From Candidatus Rokuibacteriota bacterium (GTDB lineage: Bacteria; Methylomirabilota; Methylomirabilia; Rokubacteriales; CSP1-6), in NCBI GenBank assembly GCA_003221635.1, contig QHSR01000227.1, positions 1 to 38,411 of the forward strand: 38,411 bases of DNA, given 5' to 3'. The notes under the pieces were generated by a model, which was not told where the DNA came from, did no database searches, and saw only the letters and a program-made list of their open reading frames with translations. The translations under genes were made by a program, and so were the position numbers. This document shows positions 25,486 to 33,380 of the stretch, one piece after another. How positions within the stretch are numbered: the stretch's first letter is position 1; every line of letters begins with the position of its first letter.

Positions 25486-25513
25486 GGAATAAACGTGATA
25501 GCACTTCCGTAGT
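25486..25513 (+). promoter_or_regulatory. Candidate ECF-type promoter of the sigma/anti-sigma operon
   Basis: GGAATA (25486-25491) and CGTAGT (25508-25513) with a 16-base spacer, 23 bases before the sigma-factor ATG. The pattern (GGAA-type -35, CGT-type -10) is typical of ECF autoregulation. I see no second convincing copy further down the block, which suggests one long transcript. Confidence 0.35.
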
Positions 25514-25536
25514 ACTAGTTAGCCGCAGACCGACCG

Positions 25537-26115
25537 ATGCGGGGTTCAATGACGGAACCGTCCGACTTCGAGCGGTTGGTGCTCGAGCAGCTCGATTCGC
25601 TCTGGAACTACGCGCTCAACCTGACCCGACGATCGGATCAAGCGCAGGACTTACTCCAGGACGCCCTCGCGAGAGGATTCGAGCGCTTCGAGCTCTTCGA
25701 CCGGTCGTTGAGCTTCAAGGCATGGATGTTCACGATCATCAGGCACATCCACGTGGACCATCTGCGCAAGAGCGACGCCCTGCGGCCCGAGACCCCAGAA
25801 TGGCTCGCCGAGGGAGCCGCTGAGATCAGTGAGAGTCCGCTCTACGCCATTCCCCTGGACCCTGAAGCCATTCTGGCGCACCGGGAGAGCGTGGAGCGTC
25901 TCCAGGAGGCCATCCGGCATCTGCCGGCTGAGATGCGGGAGGTCATCGAGCTGCGAGACATCGAAGGGCTCTCGTATCGGGAGATCGCCGTCATCGTGAA
26001 GCGGCCCATGGGCACGGTCATGTCACGCCTGTATCGGGGCCGGAACCTCCTCCGTAGCTCTCTCGTCGAGCAGAAGGCGGAGGACAAGAGCGCCGAGAGT
26101 CACCGTGGACTGTAA
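25537..26115 (+). CDS. ECF-type RNA polymerase sigma factor
   Basis: 192 residues. Region 2 is DLLQDALARGFERFELFDRS and LSFKAWMFTIIRHIHVDHLR, with the usual polymerase-binding and -10 recognition residues; region 4 is LPAEMREVIELRDIEGLSYR and EIAVIVKRPMGTVMSRLYRG, a helix-turn-helix for the -35 element. Region 3 is replaced by a linker, as in ECF factors. ATG 25549 is an alternative start. The anti-sigma gene starts inside its last codons (11-base overlap), the standard arrangement for a cognate pair. By position it should control the whole respiratory block to 34628. Confidence 0.93.
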   Translation: MRGSMTEPSDFERLVLEQLDSLWNYALNLTRRSDQAQDLLQDALARGFERFELFDRSLSFKAWMFTIIRHIHVDHLRKSDALRPETPEWLAEGAAEISESPLYAIPLDPEAILAHRESVERLQEAIRHLPAEMREVIELRDIEGLSYREIAVIVKRPMGTVMSRLYRGRNLLRSSLVEQKAEDKSAESHRGL

Positions 26116-26929
26116 CGACGTCAAGGCCCGGATCTTTTCCTATGTCGACGGGGAGCTTGGCGCCGAAGCCCTTGCAGAGATGGAGACGCACTTCACGGGC
26201 TGCGAGGGTTGCTCTCGGTTGGTCGACCTCGAGCTCCGCTTCCAGGCCGCTTACACTCGCCGGCTACGCCCCCAGCTGGTCCCCTCTCAGATACGGGAGA
26301 AGCTCACCCGGGTCCTGGCTGACCTCACGGCTGGTACCCGCGCTCGCCCGCGACGTGCGCTCCGCAAACGGGTGGCGGTGGCGGCCGTCGCCGCTCTTTT
26401 CGTCGCGGTGGGCGCTGGGGCGGCGTTGCTGGCGGAATCGGTCTTCCGTTCCCGCGGATCGCTCGTCGACCTCGCTGAGGCCGCGGTGGAGCAGCACCAG
26501 CGCCTGACGCGGGACGTGCTGCCCCCGGACATCCACGGGGTGTCGCCAAAAATCGCCGAGGACTGGTTCCGCAAGCGCCTGAACTTCAACATCAGTCTCC
26601 CCGACTTGCCGAGCGAGCGCCTGAAGTTCCGCGGCGGCCGCATCTGGCATCTCAACGGCGTGGAGACCGCTGCCCTTGGCTACGAGGTCGAGGGCAGCGA
26701 CGTGTCGCTCTTCATCGTGCCCGGAGAAGCCTATCGCAAGCTCGGCCTCAAGGAGCCGCCGCGGTTCAGGCTCGTGACCAGCCGCGGCTACGACGTGATC
26801 GTCTGGCGGTCCCAGGTAAACGGTGTCGGCTACGCCCTGGTCTCGGAGATCGGGGGGCGCGCCTGCGTCGTGTGCCACTCGCCGGAGGAAATCCGCGAGT
26901 CTGCCGCCACCCTGTCCGCTCATCGGTGA
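26105..26929 (+). CDS. Membrane anti-sigma factor with zinc motif and C-terminal CXXCH haem motif
   Basis: 274 residues from GTG 26105. The N-terminal zinc anti-sigma motif is complete (C3, H29, C33, C36; HFTGCEGC). One membrane helix spans about 90-111. The exported domain (about 115-274) contains conserved-looking blocks NISLPDLPSERLKFRGGRIW and YDVIVWRSQVNGVGYALVSE and ends with ACVVCHSPEE, in which C254-C257-H258 form a canonical c-type haem attachment motif. The domain order (ZAS, TM, periplasmic sensor) is that of stress-sensing anti-sigma factors. A covalent haem in the sensor is not the usual arrangement and would make it a redox, O2 or ligand sensor. Haem binding is inferred from the motif only. 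Confidence 0.88.
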   Translation: MDCNDVKARIFSYVDGELGAEALAEMETHFTGCEGCSRLVDLELRFQAAYTRRLRPQLVPSQIREKLTRVLADLTAGTRARPRRALRKRVAVAAVAALFVAVGAGAALLAESVFRSRGSLVDLAEAAVEQHQRLTRDVLPPDIHGVSPKIAEDWFRKRLNFNISLPDLPSERLKFRGGRIWHLNGVETAALGYEVEGSDVSLFIVPGEAYRKLGLKEPPRFRLVTSRGYDVIVWRSQVNGVGYALVSEIGGRACVVCHSPEEIRESAATLSAHR

Positions 26930-26952
26930 ACGTCTCTGGAGGAGAAGCAGGA

Positions 26953-27616
26953 ATGAATCGGATGGCCACTCACGGCTTGATGGCGCTTGCGGGTGCGGCG
27001 CTCTTCCTGGTGCTCGTCGCCGATCCGGCAGCCCCCTACGAGGAGGCGGCCGTCGCCGACGGCGGCAGCGTCAAGGGCAAGGTCGTCTTCAACGGACCGC
27101 TGCCGTCGAAGCGCAAGATCGTGCCCACCAAGGACCGTGAGGTGTGCGGGAGCGGAATCCGCGAGGTGGACCAGATCACGGTCGGCCCGGACAAGGGCGT
27201 CCAGGAGGCGATCGTCTACCTGGCCAAGGTCGATAAGGGCAAGGCGTGGCCAAAGCCGGCCAAGACGCCGGAAGTGAACAACCTCAAGTGCGACTTCGTT
27301 CCCCACGTGCAGGTGATTCCCCCGGGCGACCTGGTGGTCGTCAACTCGGATCCGGTGCTGCACAACACGAAGAGCTTCTTCGACAGGACGCCCGTCTTCA
27401 ACCTGGCGCTGCCCAATCAAGGCCAGCGAATCACGCGCTCGATCAAGCGCACCGGCATCATGCGGATCGAGTGTGACGCCCACGGCTGGATGCTCGGGTG
27501 GGCGTACGTGGCCGACAACCCCTACTACGCGATCACCTCCAAGGATGGGACGTTCACCATCACCGGTCAAGGCCAAGGAGCCGACGTCGATCACGGTGGA
27601 GCTCACGAAGAAGTAG
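26953..27616 (+). pseudogene. Blue-copper-like (cupredoxin) periplasmic protein with damaged 3' end
   Basis: ATG 26953 follows GGAGGAG. A signal peptide (residues 1-24) precedes a Cna-B-like strand (VKGKVVFNGPLP) and a cupredoxin region with the type-1 copper ligand pattern H137 (VLHNTK) and C174, H177, M180 (ECDAHGWM). The protein should be a periplasmic electron carrier like the methylamine-utilisation-associated cupredoxins. After TFTIT (residue 204) the frame changes: the +1 frame at 27566-27616 reads VKAKEPTSITVELTKK and then a stop, exactly the expected family ending. So about 25 residues plus register were lost at 27565, and the original frame runs on in frame into the metallophosphoesterase. 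The copper site is intact, so the product, or a 616-residue fusion, may still work. Confidence 0.72.
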
Positions 27617-27645
27617 CGGGCGAGGCCCGGGAAGGAGGCAGAGTG

Positions 27646-28803
27646 ATGGATCACCTCCAGGACGAACGACGTGAAATCGCCCGGGCGCTGAAGACGCCCG
27701 GAGCCAGGCCGGATCCGTCGCTGCAGATCACGCGACGGACCTTTGTCCACAAGTCGCTCCTCACCGCCGGGGTGGCCGCCGGCGCCGCGACCTTCGGATG
27801 GTTCCCGCTCATCAACACGGTCGACCTCGCCTGGGGCCAGACCGCGTTCAAGTTCGCGTGGGTCTCGGACACTCATCTCTACCCGAAGAACGTGAACACC
27901 CGCTTCGTCGAGAAGGCCGTGCGGGCGATGAAAGAGGTTCAGGCCATGAACCCGCCGGCCGACTTTCTCATCTTCGGAGGCGACCTGGCCCAGCTCGGTG
28001 ACCCCGTAGAGCTGGACCTGGGCAACGACATCCTCAAGGAGGTGAAGATCCGCAAGGTCTTCATCCCGGGCGAGCACGACTGGTACCTGGACATGGGGAA
28101 GAAGTGGGAGGCGCTGTTCGGGAAGCAGCCCTGGACCTTCGACCACAAGGGGGTGCGCTTCGTCGGTCTCGACACCGTCAGCCGCGCCGCCGACTACTGG
28201 ACGGCCAAGAAAATGACGCCCACGGAGCGCATGGGGCACATGGCCACGTTGGACGGTTCGGTGGCCGGGGCCTGGGCGGGGGTTGGCCGCGACCAGCTCG
28301 AGTGGCTGAACAAGACTTTGTCGAGCTGGGCCAAGGACCGGCCGGTGATCGTCTTCACCCACAACCCGCTCTACGAGTACTACCCGCCCTGGAACTTCTG
28401 GGTGCGCGATTGGCGGGAGGTCCAGGAGGTCCTGAAGCCCTACAAGAACGTGACCAACATCCACGGGCACACGCACCAGGTGCTCTACAACGAGATCGGC
28501 ACGATGCGCTCCATCGGCATGCTGGCCACCTCCTGGCCGTGGCCGTACGCGCCGGACGGTGTGCCGGCCCTCACCAAGTGCCACCTGCGTGCGGATCCGG
28601 GCGACCACTTCGACGGCGTGGGGTGGGCGCAGCTCTCGGTGGCCGCAGCCGGCAAGGTGGAGAACGAATACATGATGTGGCGGAAGAAGGATCACATCCT
28701 CGGTGAGGCTCAGCCGGATTCCGGCTGTGGTGACAACGGCAATCAGATCCTGACCCCGCGCCTGGCTGACCGCGAGTGGGTGTACCCCGGGTCTTACAAG
28801 TGA
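27646..28803 (+). CDS. Tat-exported calcineurin-like metallophosphoesterase
   Basis: 385 residues from ATG 27646, which has a strong AAGGAGG. A twin-arginine signal (ITRRTFVHKSLLTAGVAAG, R30-R31) sends the folded protein to the periplasm. Dinuclear-metal motifs: WVSDTHLY (D75, H77), GGDLAQLGD, GEHD (usual GNHD), VFTHNPL and IHGHTHQ. It shares fold and export route with SoxB (dimanganese thiosulfohydrolase) but lacks the 5'-nucleotidase C-terminal domain and is much shorter. Flanked by a SoxA-like cytochrome and a SoxYZ fusion, it is a candidate for the hydrolytic step on the carrier; a phosphatase role cannot be excluded. The preceding cupredoxin frame is open into this gene. Confidence 0.87.
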   Translation: MDHLQDERREIARALKTPGARPDPSLQITRRTFVHKSLLTAGVAAGAATFGWFPLINTVDLAWGQTAFKFAWVSDTHLYPKNVNTRFVEKAVRAMKEVQAMNPPADFLIFGGDLAQLGDPVELDLGNDILKEVKIRKVFIPGEHDWYLDMGKKWEALFGKQPWTFDHKGVRFVGLDTVSRAADYWTAKKMTPTERMGHMATLDGSVAGAWAGVGRDQLEWLNKTLSSWAKDRPVIVFTHNPLYEYYPPWNFWVRDWREVQEVLKPYKNVTNIHGHTHQVLYNEIGTMRSIGMLATSWPWPYAPDGVPALTKCHLRADPGDHFDGVGWAQLSVAAAGKVENEYMMWRKKDHILGEAQPDSGCGDNGNQILTPRLADREWVYPGSYK

Positions 28804-28817
28804 GGGAGGACGCTACG

Positions 28818-29276
28818 ATGAGGCTCACGCGCTCCACGCTCGCGGTCTCCGCAGTGCTCCTGGCGGTGGTGGCGTTGATGACGATGGGGGCGAATCGCGC
28901 CCTGGCGCACAAGGAAAAGCACACACCCGATCAGCTCAAGATCTTCGAGGACCTCTTCATGGAGCAGGTCAAGCTCGGTGACCTGCTCTTCCACGGTGAC
29001 GGCGCGACCGAGAAGAAGCTGAACGCGCAGCTCTCGAAGACCGGTATGGCCTGCGCCATGTGCCATCCCTTCGCCTCGGACACCCATCCGCACGAGTTCC
29101 CCAAGTTCCAGGAGCAGATGAACAAGTTCGCGACGCTCCGGGACATGATCAACTGGTGTATCGAGAAGCCCAACGAAGGCATCAAGATCAACGACGACTC
29201 AGACGCCATGAAGGCGCTGGAAGCCTACATCTACTGGTCCAACCGCGGTTCGCGGCTCGACGCCGGTCGGCACTGA
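28818..29276 (+). CDS. Periplasmic mono-haem cytochrome c, SoxA/TsdA-like
   Basis: 152 residues from ATG 28818 (GGGAGGACG upstream). Signal peptide to about residue 30 (ANRALA). One haem motif ACAMCHP (C79, C82, H83). After it, FPKFQEQMNKFATLRDMINW, CIEKPNEG and AMKALEAYIYWSNRG follow the C-terminal domain pattern of SoxA and TsdA (rI-x-x-C, then aL-x-aY and a final RG). C114 occupies the position of the haem-ligating cysteine on which SoxA and TsdA carry out thiosulfate chemistry. It is only about half a normal SoxA and no SoxX gene is present. It is 14 bases after the metallophosphoesterase and 33 bases before the SoxYZ fusion. Confidence 0.82.
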   Translation: MRLTRSTLAVSAVLLAVVALMTMGANRALAHKEKHTPDQLKIFEDLFMEQVKLGDLLFHGDGATEKKLNAQLSKTGMACAMCHPFASDTHPHEFPKFQEQMNKFATLRDMINWCIEKPNEGIKINDDSDAMKALEAYIYWSNRGSRLDAGRH

Positions 29277-29309
29277 GGTCGGACGCCCGAGCTATCGTTG
29301 GAGGCTTCG

Positions 29310-30131
29310 GTGACCGCGAGGGCGAGTCGGCTACCACGGCGAGCGTTTCTGCACAGCGGCGTCGTCGCAGGACTCGGACTGCTCGGGATGCGGAGCCCGG
29401 CGGAGTCGGCGGGGCCCCCGTCCGGCATTGCCGACGACGGGGGCGAGCCACCGGTTCTGAGGCTGTCGCGGCTCACCGAGAACGGCGCGAAGGTCCCGGT
29501 CGTCGTCGAGATGACCCACCCGATGGAGCCAGGCCACCACGTCACGTCGGTCCGCGTGGTGAACGATCGCGATCCGATCCCGTCCAAGGGCGAGTTCCAC
29601 TTCACGCCGGCCAACGGCCACGTCTACCTCGCATTCCAGGTGCGCCTCGACGACGGGCGCTCGACCGTGCAGGTCAGTGCCCACTGCAACCGCGGGCGAC
29701 GGTGGTCGACCGCCCGCGAGATCCGTGTGGCCGCGGGCGGCGGCGGGTGCGTCGGTCCCGTGCCGCTCACGGACCGAGGGGAAAGCGAGATCCGTCCGCC
29801 CGTCATCCGCCTGCCGCAGCGCCTGCGCGGGCAACCCATCGAGCCCGGGCAAACCATCGACGTCCAGGTCAAGCTCAAGCATCCCGTGCAGACCGGCCTC
29901 GCGCTGCGCGACGGCCAGTTCGTGCCGGTGGCCGAGCCCTTCTACCTCACCGGGATGGACGTGTTCTACGGGGGTGCGCGCGTGAGTCGCTTCGTGCTGA
30001 CGCCGGCCCTCGCCGACGATCCCCTGATCAGCCTCCGGCTCCGGCCGTGGGACGAGGGACTCCTGCGCGTCGTGTTCCGGAACAGCCGCGGTGCGGAGCT
30101 GGACGCCACGCATCCCATTCGGTTCGGTTAA
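29310..30131 (+). CDS. SoxY-SoxZ fusion sulfur carrier, Tat-exported
   Basis: 273 residues from GTG 29310 with GGAGG 6 bases ahead; TTG 29298 is an alternative. Tat signal LPRRAFLHSGVVAGLGLLG. Residues about 50-148 are SoxY-like (RLTENGAKVPVVVEMTHPME, GEFHFTPANGHVYLAFQVRL, REIRVAAGGGGC). Residues about 163-273 are SoxZ-like (TIDVQVKLKHPVQTGL, AEPFYLTGMDVFYGG, NSRGAELDATHPIRFG). C147 lies in AAGGGGCVGP, equivalent to the GGCGG swinging arm that carries sulfur intermediates in SoxY. Here it is an inter-domain linker instead of a free C-terminus. Fused SoxYZ-like carriers are also known beside quinoprotein dehydrogenases, so a non-thiosulfate carrier role is possible. Confidence 0.85.
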   Translation: MTARASRLPRRAFLHSGVVAGLGLLGMRSPAESAGPPSGIADDGGEPPVLRLSRLTENGAKVPVVVEMTHPMEPGHHVTSVRVVNDRDPIPSKGEFHFTPANGHVYLAFQVRLDDGRSTVQVSAHCNRGRRWSTAREIRVAAGGGGCVGPVPLTDRGESEIRPPVIRLPQRLRGQPIEPGQTIDVQVKLKHPVQTGLALRDGQFVPVAEPFYLTGMDVFYGGARVSRFVLTPALADDPLISLRLRPWDEGLLRVVFRNSRGAELDATHPIRFG

Positions 30132-30167
30132 TCGGTCGAACGCGCTATCCTCGCTCTCGGAGACTGA

Positions 30168-31550
30168 ATGACTGTCACCGAAGCTGCGTTGCGGGAGGTC
30201 TCGTCGCGAAATGACGAGCTGATCAACGCCGACCTGGTGCGGACGTGGCTGGCCTGGGGGCTCGCCTGGCTGCTCTTCTTCCCCACCGTCGGAGTCCTGA
30301 TCTCCACCAAGTTCAACTATCCCGGTTTCCTGGGCGACACGTCGTGGCTCACGTTCGGGCGGATACGGCCGATCCACGTGAACGGCGTCATCTGGGGTGC
30401 CTTCTCGACGCTCTTCATCGGGCTCTGCCACTACATCGTTCCTCGCCTCACCGGAGTGCGTCTCTGGGGCGAGCGCTGGAGCTACGGTGTCCTGTGGGCC
30501 TGGAACCTCAACCTGGTCGCGGCGGTGGTGCTGCTCGGGCTCGGCTGGAACCGGGGCTGGGAGGCGGGCGAGTTCGCGCTGCCCAACGTCGTCGTCACGT
30601 TCCTGGCGCTTCTGCTGCTCACCGTCCAGTTCCTGATGACGATCAAGCAGCGCCGGGAGCGGCCGCTCTACGTGTCCCTCTGGTACCTGATCGCCGCGTT
30701 CATCTGGACCGACGTGAACCTGGTCCTCCTGATGATCGGCCCCTACCACATCCCGGGTATCAACAACGCGGCGTGGCACGGGCTCTTCATCCACTACGTC
30801 GTCGGCCTCTGGATCACGCCGGCGGGCTACGTGCTCATCTACTACTTCCTGCCGGCCAGCGTGAAGAATCCGATTTACAGCCACCGGCTCTCGCTGATCG
30901 GGTTCTGGTCGCTCGCGTTCTTCTATCCCTTCGTCGGCATCCACCACTATCTCTACTCGCCGATCGCCGACTGGGCGGAGACGATCGCGATCATCTCGTC
31001 GATGATGCTGATCATCCCGGTGTGGACCGTCCTGCAGAACTTCTTCGGGACCATGATCGGGCGCTGGCCGGAGTTCTCGCGGAACCTGCCGGCGAAGTTC
31101 CTGATCGTGGGCTCGATCATGTATCTGGTCGGCTGCTTCCAGGGCTCGCTGGAGGCGCTCCGCTCGCTGCAGCAGCCGACGCACTTCACCGACTTCGTCA
31201 TCTCTCACTCCCACCTCACCGTCTTCGGCACCTTTGTGGTGTGGGCGATCGCCGGCACGATGTACGTCTGGCCGCGGCTGGCGCACGACGCCCAGCTGTG
31301 GAGCTTCCGCCTCGGGAACTGGGGATTCTGGCTCGTCACCCTCGGCATCTCGGCGATGGGCCTCGTGCTGACGGCGCAGGGTCTGCAGCAGGGCTTCATG
31401 CTGATGGCCGGTACCGAGTGGGTCCACTCGGTCAACGCAATCCGGCCTTACTGGTGGGTGCGGACGTTCACCGGCATCTCGATGGACCTGGGCATGTCGC
31501 TCCTGGTCTACGCCCTCATGAAGACGTCGCTCGCCGCGCGGGCGACGTGA
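30168..31550 (+). CDS. ccoN: cbb3-type cytochrome c oxidase subunit I
   Basis: 460 residues, about 12 membrane helices. Metal-binding histidines match CcoN: low-spin haem ligand in IRPIHVNGVIWG; CuB histidines in FIHYVVGLWITPAGYVLIYY (with YY for the cross-linked tyrosine) and VGIHHYLYSPIADW; haem b and b3 ligands in HFTDFVISHSHLTVFG. It therefore should be a catalytically complete O2 reductase pumping or consuming protons at high oxygen affinity. ATG 30168 follows GGAGAC weakly. The triple-haem subunit II starts 17 bases after its stop. Confidence 0.93.
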   Translation: MTVTEAALREVSSRNDELINADLVRTWLAWGLAWLLFFPTVGVLISTKFNYPGFLGDTSWLTFGRIRPIHVNGVIWGAFSTLFIGLCHYIVPRLTGVRLWGERWSYGVLWAWNLNLVAAVVLLGLGWNRGWEAGEFALPNVVVTFLALLLLTVQFLMTIKQRRERPLYVSLWYLIAAFIWTDVNLVLLMIGPYHIPGINNAAWHGLFIHYVVGLWITPAGYVLIYYFLPASVKNPIYSHRLSLIGFWSLAFFYPFVGIHHYLYSPIADWAETIAIISSMMLIIPVWTVLQNFFGTMIGRWPEFSRNLPAKFLIVGSIMYLVGCFQGSLEALRSLQQPTHFTDFVISHSHLTVFGTFVVWAIAGTMYVWPRLAHDAQLWSFRLGNWGFWLVTLGISAMGLVLTAQGLQQGFMLMAGTEWVHSVNAIRPYWWVRTFTGISMDLGMSLLVYALMKTSLAARAT

Positions 31551-31566
31551 CGTCGCCCGGAATGCG

Positions 31567-33216
31567 ATGAGATCGATCGGCTCGCTGGCGGTGGGCGCCG
31601 GCTTCTTCTTCGTGACCCTGGCGATGTTCATCCAGGGCTTTCTCCCGGCGATGATCCCGGAGTCGCGGTCCAGGCAAGTGAGTCGCGCGGTCCGGACCGA
31701 TGTGGGCGACGTGAAGTGGGTGCGCTACGACGCGTCCGACTACACGCCGCTCGAGCGTGTCGGCCGCGGCATCTACATCCGCGAGGGCTGCTGGTACTGC
31801 CATAGCCAGTACGTACGGCCGGTGGCCGGTGAAGACCTGCGCTGGGGTCCCGTCTCCGAGGCCGGCGAGTACGCGTTCGATCTTCCCCACCTCTTCTCGA
31901 CGCGCCGGATCGGCCCGGACCTGACGCGCGTCGGGCTCAAGTACGGCGACGACTGGCACTACGCGCACCACTGGGACCCCCGCCTGGTGGTGCCGGACTC
32001 CATCATGCCGAGCTTCAAGTGGCTCTACACCCAGGTGCGCGTCCCGTTGCGACGGACCGACGCGGGCCCGAGCCTGGTACCGTCGGCGGAGCTCAAGCCT
32101 TACTTCACGATGAAGCCCGAGACGTCGATTCCTCTCTATCCGAATCCCGAGGGTCTCGCGTTCGTGTCGCCCCCGGCGAACGCCCAGTGGCCGCTCGACG
32201 GCACGCCGGTGATCGACCTCAAGGGCTTCGGCGATCGACCGCCCACGCTCGAGGCGGTCACCCTGGTGTTTCCCACGGCCGAGCTGGTCGGCCTGGTCCG
32301 GTACATCCAGAAGCTCGGCACCAACCGCGGCGCGTGGCGGGAAGTGTTCGAGCCGCAGGCCGTGGGCGTCTCGGTCATGAACATTCCACGCAGCCAGGAT
32401 CTTCTGGCGCTCGGGCGCGAGGTCTATCAGGCCCGGTGCAGCGGCTGTCACGGAAAGGGCGGAGACGGCAATGGTGCGGCCGCGACCTTCCTCTCCCCAC
32501 GCCCCCGAAACTTCACGCTCGGGGTCTTCAAGTTCCGCACGACACCGTCGGGATCCTTGCCGACCGACGGCGATCTCTACCGCACGGTCACGCGCGGCGT
32601 CCGGTGGACCGCAATGCCCACGTGGCATGAGCTCCCGGACAAGGAGCGACTCGCCGTCGTCACGTTCATCAAGACCTTCTCGAGCCGCTGGAAGGACGAG
32701 CAACCCGAGCCGGCGGCCACGATTGCCGATCCGCCCAAGGCGACCGCCGAGCTCGTCACGCGCGGGAAGGATCTCTATCGGAAGGCCAAGTGCTTCCAGT
32801 GCCACGGCGATAGCGGCAAGGGCGACGGGGTGTCGGCGCCCGACCTGACCGACGACCTCAAGTTTCCGATCCGCCCGGCCGACTTCACGCGCGGCCAGTT
32901 CAAGGGCGGATCGAGCGTGCGCGATATCTTCCGCACCATGACCCTTGGCCTCGACGGCGCGCCCATGCCCTCGTTCGCCGACTCGATGAGCGAGGAGGAG
33001 CGCTGGGCGATCTCGTACTACGTGCTGTCCCTCTCGGCCTGGAAGGACCCGTTGACCGGCGAGCCCCTCAATCTACCGGCCGCCGCGCGCGCGGCGCTCA
33101 ACTCCCCGGAGGCGGGCGCCGATCATCCACGATTCGCCCTCGATCCGGCGCGGCACGACCGAGTCGTGCGGGAGAAACCCATGCCACGGACCTTGTATCC
33201 TGGAGTCCGCGAATGA
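31567..33216 (+). CDS. ccoO: cbb3-type oxidase subunit II fused to a di-haem cytochrome c
   Basis: 549 residues, more than twice a normal CcoO. Residues 1-160: N-terminal membrane anchor (SLAVGAGFFFVTLAMFIQGF), haem motif CWYCHSQYVRP (C75, C78, H79) and the CcoO segment GPDLTRVGLKYGDDWHYAHH with MPSFKWLY. Residues about 275-375: second cytochrome domain, CSGCHGKGGDGNG (C291, C294, H295; likely Met ligand M350). Residues about 395-490: third domain, CFQCHGDSGKGDG (C409, C412, H413; Met in GAPMPSF). The two extra domains are what CcoP normally provides. The stop overlaps the next ATG (ATGA), so the small downstream genes are coupled. Confidence 0.9.
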   Translation: MRSIGSLAVGAGFFFVTLAMFIQGFLPAMIPESRSRQVSRAVRTDVGDVKWVRYDASDYTPLERVGRGIYIREGCWYCHSQYVRPVAGEDLRWGPVSEAGEYAFDLPHLFSTRRIGPDLTRVGLKYGDDWHYAHHWDPRLVVPDSIMPSFKWLYTQVRVPLRRTDAGPSLVPSAELKPYFTMKPETSIPLYPNPEGLAFVSPPANAQWPLDGTPVIDLKGFGDRPPTLEAVTLVFPTAELVGLVRYIQKLGTNRGAWREVFEPQAVGVSVMNIPRSQDLLALGREVYQARCSGCHGKGGDGNGAAATFLSPRPRNFTLGVFKFRTTPSGSLPTDGDLYRTVTRGVRWTAMPTWHELPDKERLAVVTFIKTFSSRWKDEQPEPAATIADPPKATAELVTRGKDLYRKAKCFQCHGDSGKGDGVSAPDLTDDLKFPIRPADFTRGQFKGGSSVRDIFRTMTLGLDGAPMPSFADSMSEEERWAISYYVLSLSAWKDPLTGEPLNLPAAARAALNSPEAGADHPRFALDPARHDRVVREKPMPRTLYPGVRE

Positions 33217-33380
33217 TCGAGCACCTGATGCTCGGAGAGTTCACGGTCGCGCTCTTGATGAGTCTGGCGGCGCTGTGCGCCTTCGTCTGGGGCGCCGCGA
33301 CCGGCGCGTTTCGAGGCCTCGAGACGGCCAAACAACAGGTGCTTCGCGTGGAGGGGGTCGATGAGCGAAGGGACGCCTGA
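33213..33380 (+). CDS. Small CcoS-like membrane protein
   Basis: 55 residues starting inside the stop of the subunit II gene (ATGA). One membrane helix (TVALLMSLAALCAFVWGAAT) followed by GAFRGLETAKQQ resembles CcoS (helix, then sGqFdDLE), a small factor needed to put cofactors into cbb3 oxidase. The classic FDDLE acidic box is only partly kept (FRGLE), so the assignment is tentative. The gene overlaps the next small gene by 20 bases. Confidence 0.65.
   Translation: MIEHLMLGEFTVALLMSLAALCAFVWGAATGAFRGLETAKQQVLRVEGVDERRDA

Noticed and set aside
27646-28803. Calling the metallophosphoesterase SoxB outright
   Set aside because: It has the fold motifs and Tat signal but is far shorter than SoxB and lacks the 5'-nucleotidase C-terminal domain; the role is kept as a hypothesis.
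29331-31631. 766-codon minus-strand frame opposite soxYZ and ccoN
   Set aside because: Its translation is charged and repetitive (E/R/H/D rich), lacks domains, and opposes two unmistakable genes.
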